From Paenibacillus tyrphae (GTDB lineage Bacteria > Bacillota > Bacilli > Paenibacillales > NBRC-103111), in contig NZ_JNVM01000017.1 of the NCBI RefSeq assembly GCF_000722545.1, positions 186,001 to 250,000 of the forward strand: 64,000 bases of DNA, in the 5' to 3' direction. The position numbers were made by a program, and so were the translations under genes. Every line of letters begins with the position of its first letter. Position 1 is the first letter of the stretch. The notes under the pieces were generated by a model that was given only the letters and a program-made list of their open reading frames with translations, ran no database searches and was not told the DNA's origin. Of the stretch, positions 1 to 7,213 are shown in pieces.

Positions 1-3
1 AAT

Positions 4-336
4 ATGTATGAAGACGCTATCCGCCGGTTTACACGTTTAAAGAATACTTGGACTCAAGAAAAAGATGTCAAATCGTTTTATTTACGATTGTTTTGGCTCT
101 TGGAGACATTGTTGCTGTTCAACAAAGATTCGGAAGAATGCTGCGACTTATGCCAAGGGGTTATGTTTTATTATGTGGAAGAGATCGGACAAATTGTTCT
201 GAAACAATGCCGCAGCTGCGGCATTTGTTATGATACGGAAACGAATGAACAACTCTCGGTTCATCATATATATGAACTGCGGATAGCGTTCAGAAGCGAT
301 CTCTCGGGCATGCTCGGACGCGATGCATGGATTTAA
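4..336 (+). CDS. Small Cys-rich protein, possible zinc ribbon (may be cut at window edge)
   Basis: A 110-residue protein that I do not recognise. Its middle has two cysteine clusters, C46-C47-x2-C50 and C69-x2-C72-x2-C75, separated by about 18 residues, the usual spacing of a structural zinc ribbon. The N-terminal 40 residues look like an amphipathic or hydrophobic helix (FYLRLFWLLETLLLF). The reading frame is open to the left edge, so the true start may lie outside the window. Zinc binding is inferred from the Cys pattern only. Confidence 0.5.
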   Translation: MYEDAIRRFTRLKNTWTQEKDVKSFYLRLFWLLETLLLFNKDSEECCDLCQGVMFYYVEEIGQIVLKQCRSCGICYDTETNEQLSVHHIYELRIAFRSDLSGMLGRDAWI

Positions 337-417
337 GCAGCAACTGGAACTTCTTGTTAAAATTAATCGTCTGTATTTAGAAAGCTTACTACATTTTACT
401 TTGCGGGGGTTACATCA

Positions 418-1389
418 TTGAACTTTACTTCGTTTTATGTTGATCTGGCTCGGCAATATGCTCAGCAGCAGCCGATCGCGCAGCAGGTTGGCGTTTTGGC
501 AGGCGGCTCTGTGGGGCGCGGCGAAGCGGACCGGTTCAGTGACTTGGACTTAAATGTCTACACGTCGAACCAAGAACAGCCGCATTACAGCGCCAATGTG
601 CTCTTTAAGGAACACGTCATTCAGCTTCATGTCCACCCGCTGCCGCAAATAGAACAGGTTATCGGTTCCCCATGGGATTTCCGCTTTCTAGGGGAAGCCC
701 GTATCGTTTCGGACCCTTCGGGACTGCTGCAAGCTTTGATCGCCAATGCTTCGGAGTATTTTCAATCGCCACAAGGCCGGGAACGGATGCTGTCGCAGGC
801 CAAGGCCGAGATAGCCGAACATCAGGCATGGCTTCAGGAGAGTCTGGATGCTGAAGAACCGTTGACGGCCAGCTTCGCTGCCGATGCCGTTTGGGCGGAT
901 GCGGCGCAAGCCTACGCATATTTTGTCCATGGCGCCATGTCGACAGGAGGATTACTGCCGATCGTGAGACAGTTGGACCTGTACCCGGCCTATCGGGAGA
1001 CTCGGTTCGGGAGCGGCACTACAGACTCCGACAAACTGCTCGCGTCGCTTCAGGCGTACCGCGCTTACTTGCGTGAGCGGAGTGGCGATGCGGATGCCTT
1101 TGCGCTGCAATCCGTTCAAGACGAGCTCGCAGCCCGCAAGGCGGCGAGGTACCATGAAACGGGCGATCTCGATAATCTCGCTTGGCAGCTCTATGCCGAG
1201 GCCTTCTGGTGTTATCTTGCCCTCGCGGACGGCCAAACGTTCGAGCAGCATGTCCGAGAGCAGCCGGAAGCGGTGCAGGCGCACCTTGTCACACTTGGCT
1301 TCCGAACGTATTCGGAAGAGCAAATGCATACCTTGCTAGAACAAGCGGAGCAGTTGATCTTACTTTGCGAAGAAGGCCGGGAGCGCTAA
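418..1389 (+). CDS. Nucleotidyltransferase-domain protein
   Basis: A 323-residue protein with the pol-beta-like nucleotidyltransferase signature near its N-terminus: GGSVGRG at about residues 29-35, then SDLDLNVY about six residues on, giving the G-S...D-x-D metal-binding pattern. Families with this layout transfer nucleotides to small molecules such as aminoglycosides, or to proteins or RNA. The C-terminal two thirds is helical with no motif I can name. The start is TTG at 418, supported by GGGGG at 405-409, eight bases upstream. It sits 7 bp before a VanZ-like gene and may be co-transcribed. The substrate is unknown and a resistance role is not shown. Confidence 0.75.
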   Translation: MNFTSFYVDLARQYAQQQPIAQQVGVLAGGSVGRGEADRFSDLDLNVYTSNQEQPHYSANVLFKEHVIQLHVHPLPQIEQVIGSPWDFRFLGEARIVSDPSGLLQALIANASEYFQSPQGRERMLSQAKAEIAEHQAWLQESLDAEEPLTASFAADAVWADAAQAYAYFVHGAMSTGGLLPIVRQLDLYPAYRETRFGSGTTDSDKLLASLQAYRAYLRERSGDADAFALQSVQDELAARKAARYHETGDLDNLAWQLYAEAFWCYLALADGQTFEQHVREQPEAVQAHLVTLGFRTYSEEQMHTLLEQAEQLILLCEEGRER

Positions 1390-1396
1390 AGATCCC

Positions 1397-1870
1397 ATGA
1401 GGAGAAAAAAGAAAGGAGCTCGAAATCTATGGACCGCCGCCGCATTCATCTTGTATACGTCCTGCATGCTGTACATGATGTTTGTCGGATTCGGGCGGTC
1501 CGTTCATGCGGACGAGCTTCGTTACAACCTGCATCCTTTTCGCACAATCGGCAATTATTTTATTTATTTTGACTCCTATGCGTTTTCCATTGTGCTCATC
1601 AATCTGGGCGGCAACATCGGGATGTTCGTTCCCTTCGGAATTTTGCTGCCGCTCTTGTTCCGGAGATGCCGGACGTTTCTCGGCTTTTCGCTCAGCTTCA
1701 TCGTTCCGCTAATCGTTGTCGAGCTTCTGCAGACGGTGCTGCGCGTCGGTTCCGGCGATATCGACGACGTCATTCTAAACTACGCGGGCGCCTCTCTCGG
1801 GTATGTGCTGTACAAGGTTGTATTCGGCAGAATGCGTCACAAAGGTTCGTCCGGTATTTTCATGGTGTGA
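1397..1870 (+). CDS. VanZ-family membrane protein
   Basis: A 157-residue membrane protein with about four hydrophobic segments. It has the VanZ-type core: NLGGNIGMFVPFGILLPLL in the middle, then a conserved Glu-Leu-Leu-Gln and GSGDIDDVILNYAGASLGY near the end. Members of this family are small membrane proteins; VanZ itself gives low-level teicoplanin resistance, but most homologues have no known role. The gene follows the nucleotidyltransferase by 7 bp with no strong ribosome site of its own, so translational coupling is plausible. Confidence 0.85.
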   Translation: MRRKKKGARNLWTAAAFILYTSCMLYMMFVGFGRSVHADELRYNLHPFRTIGNYFIYFDSYAFSIVLINLGGNIGMFVPFGILLPLLFRRCRTFLGFSLSFIVPLIVVELLQTVLRVGSGDIDDVILNYAGASLGYVLYKVVFGRMRHKGSSGIFMV

Positions 1871-1885
1871 GAATATATTGTCATA

Positions 1886-1914
1886 TGTCTGAACATTTTC
1901 CGTCGTGGTATAAT
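1886..1914 (+). promoter_or_regulatory. Extended -10 promoter of the first rpn gene
   Basis: TGG-TATAAT has TATAAT at 1909-1914, 17 bases after TGTCTG (1886-1891). The same arrangement, ATGTCT then 18 bases ending CGTGG then TATAAT, precedes the paralogous rpn gene at 63345. The -35 match is weak, so the TG-extended -10 probably carries recognition. Confidence 0.6.
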
Positions 1915-1943
1915 AATATGGCAGACGAAATGGAGTTGAGAGG

Positions 1944-2810
1944 ATGACCAACAGACTTGACCCTAAAGTCGATTTCGTTTTCAAACGCATTTTCGGTGTC
2001 GAAGAAAATAAAGACGTGCTGTTGGATTTTTTGAATGTAACCTTGAGAGAAAGCGAGCCTTCTCCGATCACGGATATTCAGATCCTCAATCCGTATATTG
2101 ATAAAAACGCGCTGCATGACAAGCAATCGATTCTCGATCTGCATGCCCGTACGGCAGACGGAAAGCAAGTAAACATCGAAATTCAACTGTTCAACCGGTA
2201 CGATATAGAGAAACGGACGTTGTATTACTGGAGCAAAATGTATTCCAGCCAGCTTGAAGAAGGACAAAAATATAAAGATTTGAAAAAGACGATAACCATC
2301 AATATTTTAAATTTCAACTTTATCCCGAATGATCGTTACTATAATCTTTTTCATTTGCGGGAATACCATACCGGGTTGAGGCTAACCGATGATATCGAGA
2401 TTCATTTCATGGAGTTGCTTAAGCTGCAATCGCAGAGGGCCAGCCTATCGGATAAGCTGGTAAAATGGCTGTTGTTCCTGAAAGGCGTGGATAAACAAGA
2501 ACTATGGGAGGTCATCGCCATGAACGAACCGACACTGCAAAAAGCGATGGACACGCTGGAGTTTCTGAGCCAGAACGAAGAAGCCCGTCGATTGTATGAA
2601 ATGCGGCAAAAAGCGCTGCACGACGAAGCGTCCATGATCGATGGAGCCAAGGAAGAAGGTAAGCGCGAAGGTAAGCGCGAAGGGAAACGGGAAAAAGAAA
2701 TTGAAGTCGCCAAAAATTTGCTGGAGATGGGCATGGACGTGGCTAAGATCGTTAAAGCGACGGGATTGCCCGAAAGCGAAGTCAAAAAACTAAAAGAGCA
2801 GCTTCATTAA
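1944..2810 (+). CDS. rpn: Rpn family PD-(D/E)xK nuclease (RpnL-type toxin candidate)
   Basis: A 288-residue member of the Rpn (recombination-promoting nuclease / PDDEXK_2 'transposase') family. The N-terminus has the family opening DFVFKRIFG (residues 10-18). The catalytic pattern is D65, then E79-x-Q81 (NIEIQ), matching a PD-(D/E)xK DNA endonuclease. The C-terminus (from about 193) is a charged helix with four-residue GKRE repeats (about 235-249) followed by a small helical domain. It is a single gene with its own promoter, not part of an IS: no inverted ends are visible. In E. coli the full-length protein is a toxic nuclease restrained by its own separately translated C-terminal domain. An in-frame internal start here suggests the same. 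A paralogue lies at 63345. Confidence 0.9.
   Translation: MTNRLDPKVDFVFKRIFGVEENKDVLLDFLNVTLRESEPSPITDIQILNPYIDKNALHDKQSILDLHARTADGKQVNIEIQLFNRYDIEKRTLYYWSKMYSSQLEEGQKYKDLKKTITINILNFNFIPNDRYYNLFHLREYHTGLRLTDDIEIHFMELLKLQSQRASLSDKLVKWLLFLKGVDKQELWEVIAMNEPTLQKAMDTLEFLSQNEEARRLYEMRQKALHDEASMIDGAKEEGKREGKREGKREKEIEVAKNLLEMGMDVAKIVKATGLPESEVKKLKEQLH
2520..2810 (+). CDS. Putative internal start product: RpnS-like intragenic antitoxin
   Basis: Inside the rpn frame, GGGAGGT (2506-2512) lies eight bases before an in-frame ATG at 2520 (codon 193). Translation from there gives a 96-residue protein starting MNEPTLQKAMDTLEF. It contains the KEEG/KREG four-residue repeats and a C-terminal helical domain. 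This ribosome site is stronger than that of the full-length start. Known from E. coli: Rpn C-terminal domains (RpnS) are made from internal starts, dimerise through a helix carrying variable four-residue repeats, and block the full-length nuclease. The paralogue has the same site at the same spacing. Whether the short product is made here is inferred. Confidence 0.55.
   Translation: MNEPTLQKAMDTLEFLSQNEEARRLYEMRQKALHDEASMIDGAKEEGKREGKREGKREKEIEVAKNLLEMGMDVAKIVKATGLPESEVKKLKEQLH
2659..2694 (+). repeat. 12-bp tandem repeat encoding GKRE units
   Basis: Two perfect copies of GGTAAGCGCGAA (2659-2670, 2671-2682) are followed by a degenerate third (2683-2694). Each unit encodes four residues, so copy-number change by slippage keeps the frame and alters helix length in the Rpn C-terminal domain. 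Confidence 0.85.
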
Positions 2811-2839
2811 TTGCCTCTGCTAAAATTTATCTGTCATTC

Positions 2840-2870
2840 AAAAAACACGTTCAAAAGGACGTGTTTTTTT
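2840..2870. terminator. Rho-independent terminator after rpn
   Basis: An 11-bp stem, AAAAAACACGT (2840-2850) with ACGTGTTTTTT, has an 8-base loop and a T-run on both strands. It can end rpn on the plus strand and the broken gene at 2897 on the minus strand. Confidence 0.8.
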
Positions 2871-2896
2871 GAACCCCCGCTACTTTACAGGCCCGT

Positions 2897-3453
2897 TTAA
2901 TCTTCGCCCTCCGCGTCCTCTTCCCTCTCGACTTCGAACGTTTCCATCCAATATTTCGCCCGAAACGCCACCATTTCGTTCTGCGAGTCCACGAAAGACG
3001 AAATAAACTTTTCCGCATCCTCGTCGTTCCATACAATCGTTTCAAAATATTTCTCGATTACTGCATAGGACCAAGACGGATTCATCGGTTCTATACGTTG
3101 TTTCAGTCCCGGTATGGCTAACTCCGTAATCTCTTCAGGCATATATTCGATGGCGTCTAATGCCCAATAATGAGGAGCGTTGGCATCCACTTCATCCAAG
3201 ATTTGCAGTAAATAATCGATATAACCGGGAGACGGATGATTCAGCGCCGACCCAATCCATTCATGAGCATGCACCCATGCTTTCGTGACAAGATTTTCCG
3301 AAATGTAGGCAATAATTTCTTTCTGAACATCCGCTGGCCCACTTTATCTCCCAGCTCGTAACGCAGCTTATGCGACTCGTTGTGATCTGCGGCATGCTTC
3401 ATTTTATCTGTATAAATCTTGATAAGTGTTGCTAGCCGACCCGCTCCCTCCAT
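2897..3453 (-). pseudogene. Frameshifted gene of unknown family (acidic helical protein)
   Basis: Two overlapping minus-strand frames read as one gene with a frameshift. The 5' part starts with ATG at 3453 after GGGGGAAG and reads MEGAGRLATLIKIYTDKMKH up to RYELGDKVGQ. Near 3325-3340 the sense frame moves to the second frame, which runs ADVQKEIIAYISENL into VHAHEWIGSALNHPSP and an acidic C-terminus (EREEDAEGED) ending at 2897. The second frame is closed by a stop just upstream of the junction, so neither frame alone makes the whole protein. The product would be about 180 residues, helical and acidic, like many immunity or HEAT-like proteins, but I cannot name a family. A true mutation and a sequencing error are equally possible. 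Confidence 0.55.
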
Positions 3454-3486
3454 AAACTTCCCCCATCTCCCCGATCGTCTCTTTCA

Positions 3487-3661
3487 AAAAGGGTCCTACC
3501 AAGCATTTAGGCACACAGCCTCCAGCCCACTATGCAGCAAACGCATAGTAACCCTTTTGGCTTCCTCTCAGCCAGCAGCGTCCGACACATCGTTCACGCT
3601 TGCCCACTCCGCGGATACTGGAACGACTGCCTCCAACGGAAAGCCGTACGCTTCGTACGGC
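3487..3661. other. Intergenic region with nested inverted repeats
   Basis: AAAAGGGT (3487-3494) pairs with ACCCTTTT (3551-3558). Inside the loop, ACTATGC (3529-3535) pairs with GCATAGT (3543-3549). A separate hairpin, GCCGTAC/GTACGGC (3643-3661), lies just past the end of the response regulator gene and could weakly end it. No gene is evident in this gap. Confidence 0.4.
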
Positions 3662-3669
3662 GGAAGCCG

Positions 3670-5235
3670 CTACCGCTTCAGCGCTTCATGCAGCTCCCGG
3701 TATTCCTGCGGGCTGATCCCCTCCATTTCCTTGAATACGCGGCTGAAATGCTTCGTGTTCTCGAACCCAGTCATCCCGCCGATCTCATACACTTTGTGCC
3801 CGGTCGTTACAAGCAGCTCTTTGGCTTTATCAATGCGCAGCTTTTTCAAATAGCTCACGAAGCTTTCGCCGGTATATTCTTTAAAGGCTTGGCTGAAATA
3901 GGAATAGTTCAAAGACACATGGTTGGAAACGACGGCCATGTTCAAATCTTTATGGAAATTATCCTGCATATACTGCACGGCCTGCTTCATTTCCTTGTGA
4001 TCGATATGGAACGTCTTCATGCTGCGCACGTAGTCGTCCAGCCGATGCAGCAGCCCCTCCACGCTGTGGTAATAATCATGAAAATAATAAAAATTCCAAA
4101 GGTCTCCGACCTTCTTGAACAAACGAAGAATCTCGACCGATTCGCCCCCGTAAATATGAAACACTTTGTCAAAAATCAGCTCGTTGAACGCGCGGCTGAC
4201 GCCTTCCAAATACGCTATATCGTATCGCGCCACCGTCCGGATATCGAGCACTTCCATGAGCAGCGACGTCAGTTCCTTCTCCCGGCCGGCCCCCAGCATA
4301 TTGGCCAGCTTTCTGATCTTCTCCGCAGGGATCACAAAGTCCCTGCTCTTCCCGGCGATGCACTCGTAGGAGACGACCCCCGGCGCAGATTGAAGAAACG
4401 TATATTTCAACGCCTGCTCCGCCTCTTGATGGGCCGCCCGCAAGCGCGCCACGCCTTGGGTATAGCCGCTCAGTCCCATGCTGTATGCAAAATAACCCGT
4501 TTCCACGATGCGCCCGGCCAAAAATTGAAAAAGCTCGCGATGCCGGGCGATCAGCACAAGCTGGTTCTCCTTATCCCACACGTGCGCACGCCGCTGTCCG
4601 GCCGGCTCCGGAGCGTTTTCGAGCTCAGCTTGAATGCGCCCCAGAAATTCGGTCGGCCCCATACCCTGGACGGAACCCCGATATTGCAGCACCCCAAGCT
4701 GAAAGCCCTCCTCCAGCCACTCCAGACCGCATCCCTTCAGCCGTTCCGGCAGCCCCGGCTCCTCCGGATGCGGATGACGCAGCAAATAGCTTAGCTGACT
4801 TTCCCGATAGGCTTCCTGCTGCCGCATCGAGCTTGTCAATTGTTCGTCGACGTGCTCCCTCTGCTTCAGCTCCTTCTCCAGCTTCAGCATCGTCCGGGCA
4901 AGCTCGTCACGGACGATCGGCTTGAGCAAATATTCCGACACATCGCAGCGGATCGCTTCTTGAGCGTATGGAAAGTCATCGTGGCCGCTCAAAATAACGA
5001 CGGCCGGCTTCCTCTCCAGCTCCTGAATCCGCTGAATCAGCGCAATCCCGTCCATCACCGGCATCCGAATGTCGGTAATCACGATGTCCGCGGGCACCCG
5101 GTTCAAAAGCTCCAGCGCCTCCGCCCCGTCTTCGGCAAAATCGAACGTATAAGCGTCCGGGAACAGCCGGTCGATCATCGCTCTCAGACCGAGCCTAATA
5201 TTTTTCTCGTCATCAACGATAAGCACTTTTCTCAT
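3670..5235 (-). CDS. AraC-type response regulator (YesN-like)
   Basis: A 521-residue two-component response regulator. The receiver domain spans about residues 1-120, with the acidic pair D8-D9, phospho-acceptor D55 (IVITDIRMPVMDG) and a C-terminal LLKPI. A middle region of about 250 residues has no clear motif. An AraC double helix-turn-helix occupies the last 100 residues (YFSQAFKEYTG ... KLRIDKAKELL ... GFENTKHFSRVFKEMEGISPQEYR). It overlaps the kinase gene by 23 bp and has GGGAGGG ten bases before its ATG, so the two are co-translated. It probably activates the adjacent importer genes upstream on the same strand. The inducing sugar is unknown. Confidence 0.93.
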   Translation of the reverse strand: MRKVLIVDDEKNIRLGLRAMIDRLFPDAYTFDFAEDGAEALELLNRVPADIVITDIRMPVMDGIALIQRIQELERKPAVVILSGHDDFPYAQEAIRCDVSEYLLKPIVRDELARTMLKLEKELKQREHVDEQLTSSMRQQEAYRESQLSYLLRHPHPEEPGLPERLKGCGLEWLEEGFQLGVLQYRGSVQGMGPTEFLGRIQAELENAPEPAGQRRAHVWDKENQLVLIARHRELFQFLAGRIVETGYFAYSMGLSGYTQGVARLRAAHQEAEQALKYTFLQSAPGVVSYECIAGKSRDFVIPAEKIRKLANMLGAGREKELTSLLMEVLDIRTVARYDIAYLEGVSRAFNELIFDKVFHIYGGESVEILRLFKKVGDLWNFYYFHDYYHSVEGLLHRLDDYVRSMKTFHIDHKEMKQAVQYMQDNFHKDLNMAVVSNHVSLNYSYFSQAFKEYTGESFVSYLKKLRIDKAKELLVTTGHKVYEIGGMTGFENTKHFSRVFKEMEGISPQEYRELHEALKR

Positions 5236-7108
5236 CCGCAGACAACCCTCCCGATAAGATTAAATAGGGCAGCTTTATCGTTACCCTGGTATAAGCTCCC
5301 TCCTCGCTGTCCACGGTCAGTCCGTACTCACCGCCGTAATGCATGGCGATCCTTTGCATCACATTGCGCAGGCCGATCCCTCTGCCCTCCTGCTCTCCAG
5401 ATAGCCCGTGTCCATATTGGGCCCGGAATCGAACGTCGTCCATAACGAGCTTCTCGCGCAGCTCGGCAAGCTTCTCCCCCGGCATGCCGGCCCCATTGTC
5501 CGTCACCTCAATGTACGTCGACTCCTCTCCTCGCCAAGCGCGAATCCGAATCGCCATCCCCTCCCGTCGCGTCCGTTCCGTCCGCATGCCGTGCTTCACC
5601 GCATTTTCCACCAGAGGCTGCAGCGACATCTTTAGCATCTCCTGCTCCCGGTATCCTTCGGGAATGTCCAGCTGCAGGTCGAGCTTATCGTCATAGCGCA
5701 TATTCATAATGGCGATGTAGTTGCGGATGTGCTGCAATTCATCCCGAAGCTGCACGTACTCGCTGGACCACTTCAGGCTGTAGCGCATCAGCGCCCCGAG
5801 AGAGGTCAAAGCGTCCGAGATGGTGTACTGCGCCTCCACTTCGGCCAGCATTTTCAGATTTTCCAACGTATTGTAGAGGAAATGGGCATCGATCTGGTTT
5901 TTAAGGGCGTGCAGCTCCGCCTCCTTCGTCGCCGCTTGTTTATTCACCGCTTCCACGATCAGCTCGTTCATTTTCTTCATCATCTGCCGAAAATGATGCG
6001 CAAGCTCGCCTACCTCGCCGCCCGCATCGATATCGATGTGCACATTCAGATCCCCTCGGCGCACCTTTTTCATCGAATCGCGCAAAATGTGCAGCTTTTT
6101 CAAGATCAGCGACTGCAAAAAATAAGTGATCACGGACAACAGCGCGATGAGGACGATCGCTGCGGCGATGAAGAGATTTCGCGTATGCCGAATTTGCGTC
6201 ACCTGATTGTCCAGAGATACGACATTGAGCAGGTAGGCGTCCATCTGGTCGATCGGCGTCGTTAGGCACAAATACGGCGTGTCCCCGACCGTGAACGTAA
6301 AACTGGCTCCTTCCTCATGAGGACGCTCCGCCCAATCTCGCCGAAGCCGCTCCATGTCGATGTCCTTGAAAAATGTGCTGCCCATATCGGTGAACATTCG
6401 TCCCGAACGATCGATGACCAGCATGCGGGATTGGTCGTCTTGAAGAGGACTGAACACTTTTTGAAAAAACTTATCGATTTTCATGTCCACCTCAAGAATC
6501 CCGACATGCCTGTCGCTCGGGTAATAAATTTCTTTCAACAGCGAGACGTAGGTCGACGCAGCCCGGTTGTCCGCCGTGGCCCGGTTCATGATGTCTTTTT
6601 CATCCTCCAAAATTTCCCACCTAAATTCACCCCGCTGCTCCAGCACGCTCTTGTACCACGGCCTGGCGGAGATCCGGCTTTCATGGAAAATCATCGGCCA
6701 GATCTCCATCGTATTCGGATTATCTGTAAACAGGCGGACATTCGTAATGTTAGGGTTATTAAACATAAGCCTTTGCAAATTGGAGAACGACTTCGTATTG
6801 AAATCGACGAGCTCGGGAACCTCCAGATCGTCCGGGCTTTGCATATAATTCATGAGTTCTTTGTCCGCCGTGTAGAACTGTGCCGTGCGCAGCATAATTT
6901 CCATATTGTTCAAAATATACGCTTTCTCGCTGGACAGCGCATATTGATTTTTCTTGAGCGCATCTTGAATCGTATTATGATAAAAGCCGTTAAATATATA
7001 CCATGAAAACAAAATGATAGGGATCAAAATAATGAAAATATACGCCCCGATCAGCTTGAACTGTATGGAAATGCGGTCCGTCAATCTGGCAAGCCTTATG
7101 TTCCGCAT
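5213..7108 (-). CDS. Sensor histidine kinase (YesM-like)
   Basis: A 631-residue membrane kinase. A first membrane helix (about 10-35, LIGAYIFIILIPIILFSWYI) is followed by an extracellular Cache-like sensor, a second helix (LFIAAAIVLIALLSVITYFL, about 300), a HAMP segment, and the LytS/YesM-type kinase core with phospho-accepting His in IDAHFLYNTLENLKM. The ATPase domain has the N box LVENAVKHG and the G box GRGIGLRNV. The chosen ATG (7108) is nine bases from GGAG; a TTG at 7129 is also possible. It pairs with the AraC-type receiver downstream and lies after the solute-binding protein gene, separated by a terminator. It probably senses the bound sugar or loaded binding protein at the surface. 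Confidence 0.93.
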   Translation of the reverse strand: MRNIRLARLTDRISIQFKLIGAYIFIILIPIILFSWYIFNGFYHNTIQDALKKNQYALSSEKAYILNNMEIMLRTAQFYTADKELMNYMQSPDDLEVPELVDFNTKSFSNLQRLMFNNPNITNVRLFTDNPNTMEIWPMIFHESRISARPWYKSVLEQRGEFRWEILEDEKDIMNRATADNRAASTYVSLLKEIYYPSDRHVGILEVDMKIDKFFQKVFSPLQDDQSRMLVIDRSGRMFTDMGSTFFKDIDMERLRRDWAERPHEEGASFTFTVGDTPYLCLTTPIDQMDAYLLNVVSLDNQVTQIRHTRNLFIAAAIVLIALLSVITYFLQSLILKKLHILRDSMKKVRRGDLNVHIDIDAGGEVGELAHHFRQMMKKMNELIVEAVNKQAATKEAELHALKNQIDAHFLYNTLENLKMLAEVEAQYTISDALTSLGALMRYSLKWSSEYVQLRDELQHIRNYIAIMNMRYDDKLDLQLDIPEGYREQEMLKMSLQPLVENAVKHGMRTERTRREGMAIRIRAWRGEESTYIEVTDNGAGMPGEKLAELREKLVMDDVRFRAQYGHGLSGEQEGRGIGLRNVMQRIAMHYGGEYGLTVDSEEGAYTRVTIKLPYLILSGGLSADEKSAYR

Positions 7109-7162
7109 GTTTTTCATCTCCGTTATCAACGAGTTGTTCCCTTATTGTAATACGGAAATAAG

Positions 7163-7193
7163 AAAAAAGCCCGGAGCCCCCGGAAGCTGGGCT
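7163..7193 (-). terminator. Terminator or attenuator between binding protein and kinase genes
   Basis: On the minus strand AGCCC/GGGCT pairing (7168-7172 with 7189-7193) is followed by six T residues (complement of 7163-7168). Partial read-through would let the kinase pair be expressed below the level of the binding protein. Confidence 0.6.
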
Positions 7194-7213
7194 CGCGGGC
7201 CGAACCGCCCGAA

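Noticed and set aside
2659-2694. Short tandem repeats considered as a CRISPR fragment
   Set aside because: 12-bp units without spacers inside a coding frame; they encode GKRE repeats.
2402-2785. 127-codon minus-strand frame with PSRL repeats opposite rpn
   Set aside because: The repeats are only the complement of the GKRE repeats; no start signal.
1944-2810. rpn considered as a transposase of an IS element
   Set aside because: Despite the family's 'transposase' label, no terminal inverted repeats or target duplications flank either copy, and each has its own promoter.
3532-4794. 420-codon plus-strand open frame opposite the first response regulator
   Set aside because: Antisense shadow; the minus strand carries receiver and AraC motifs.
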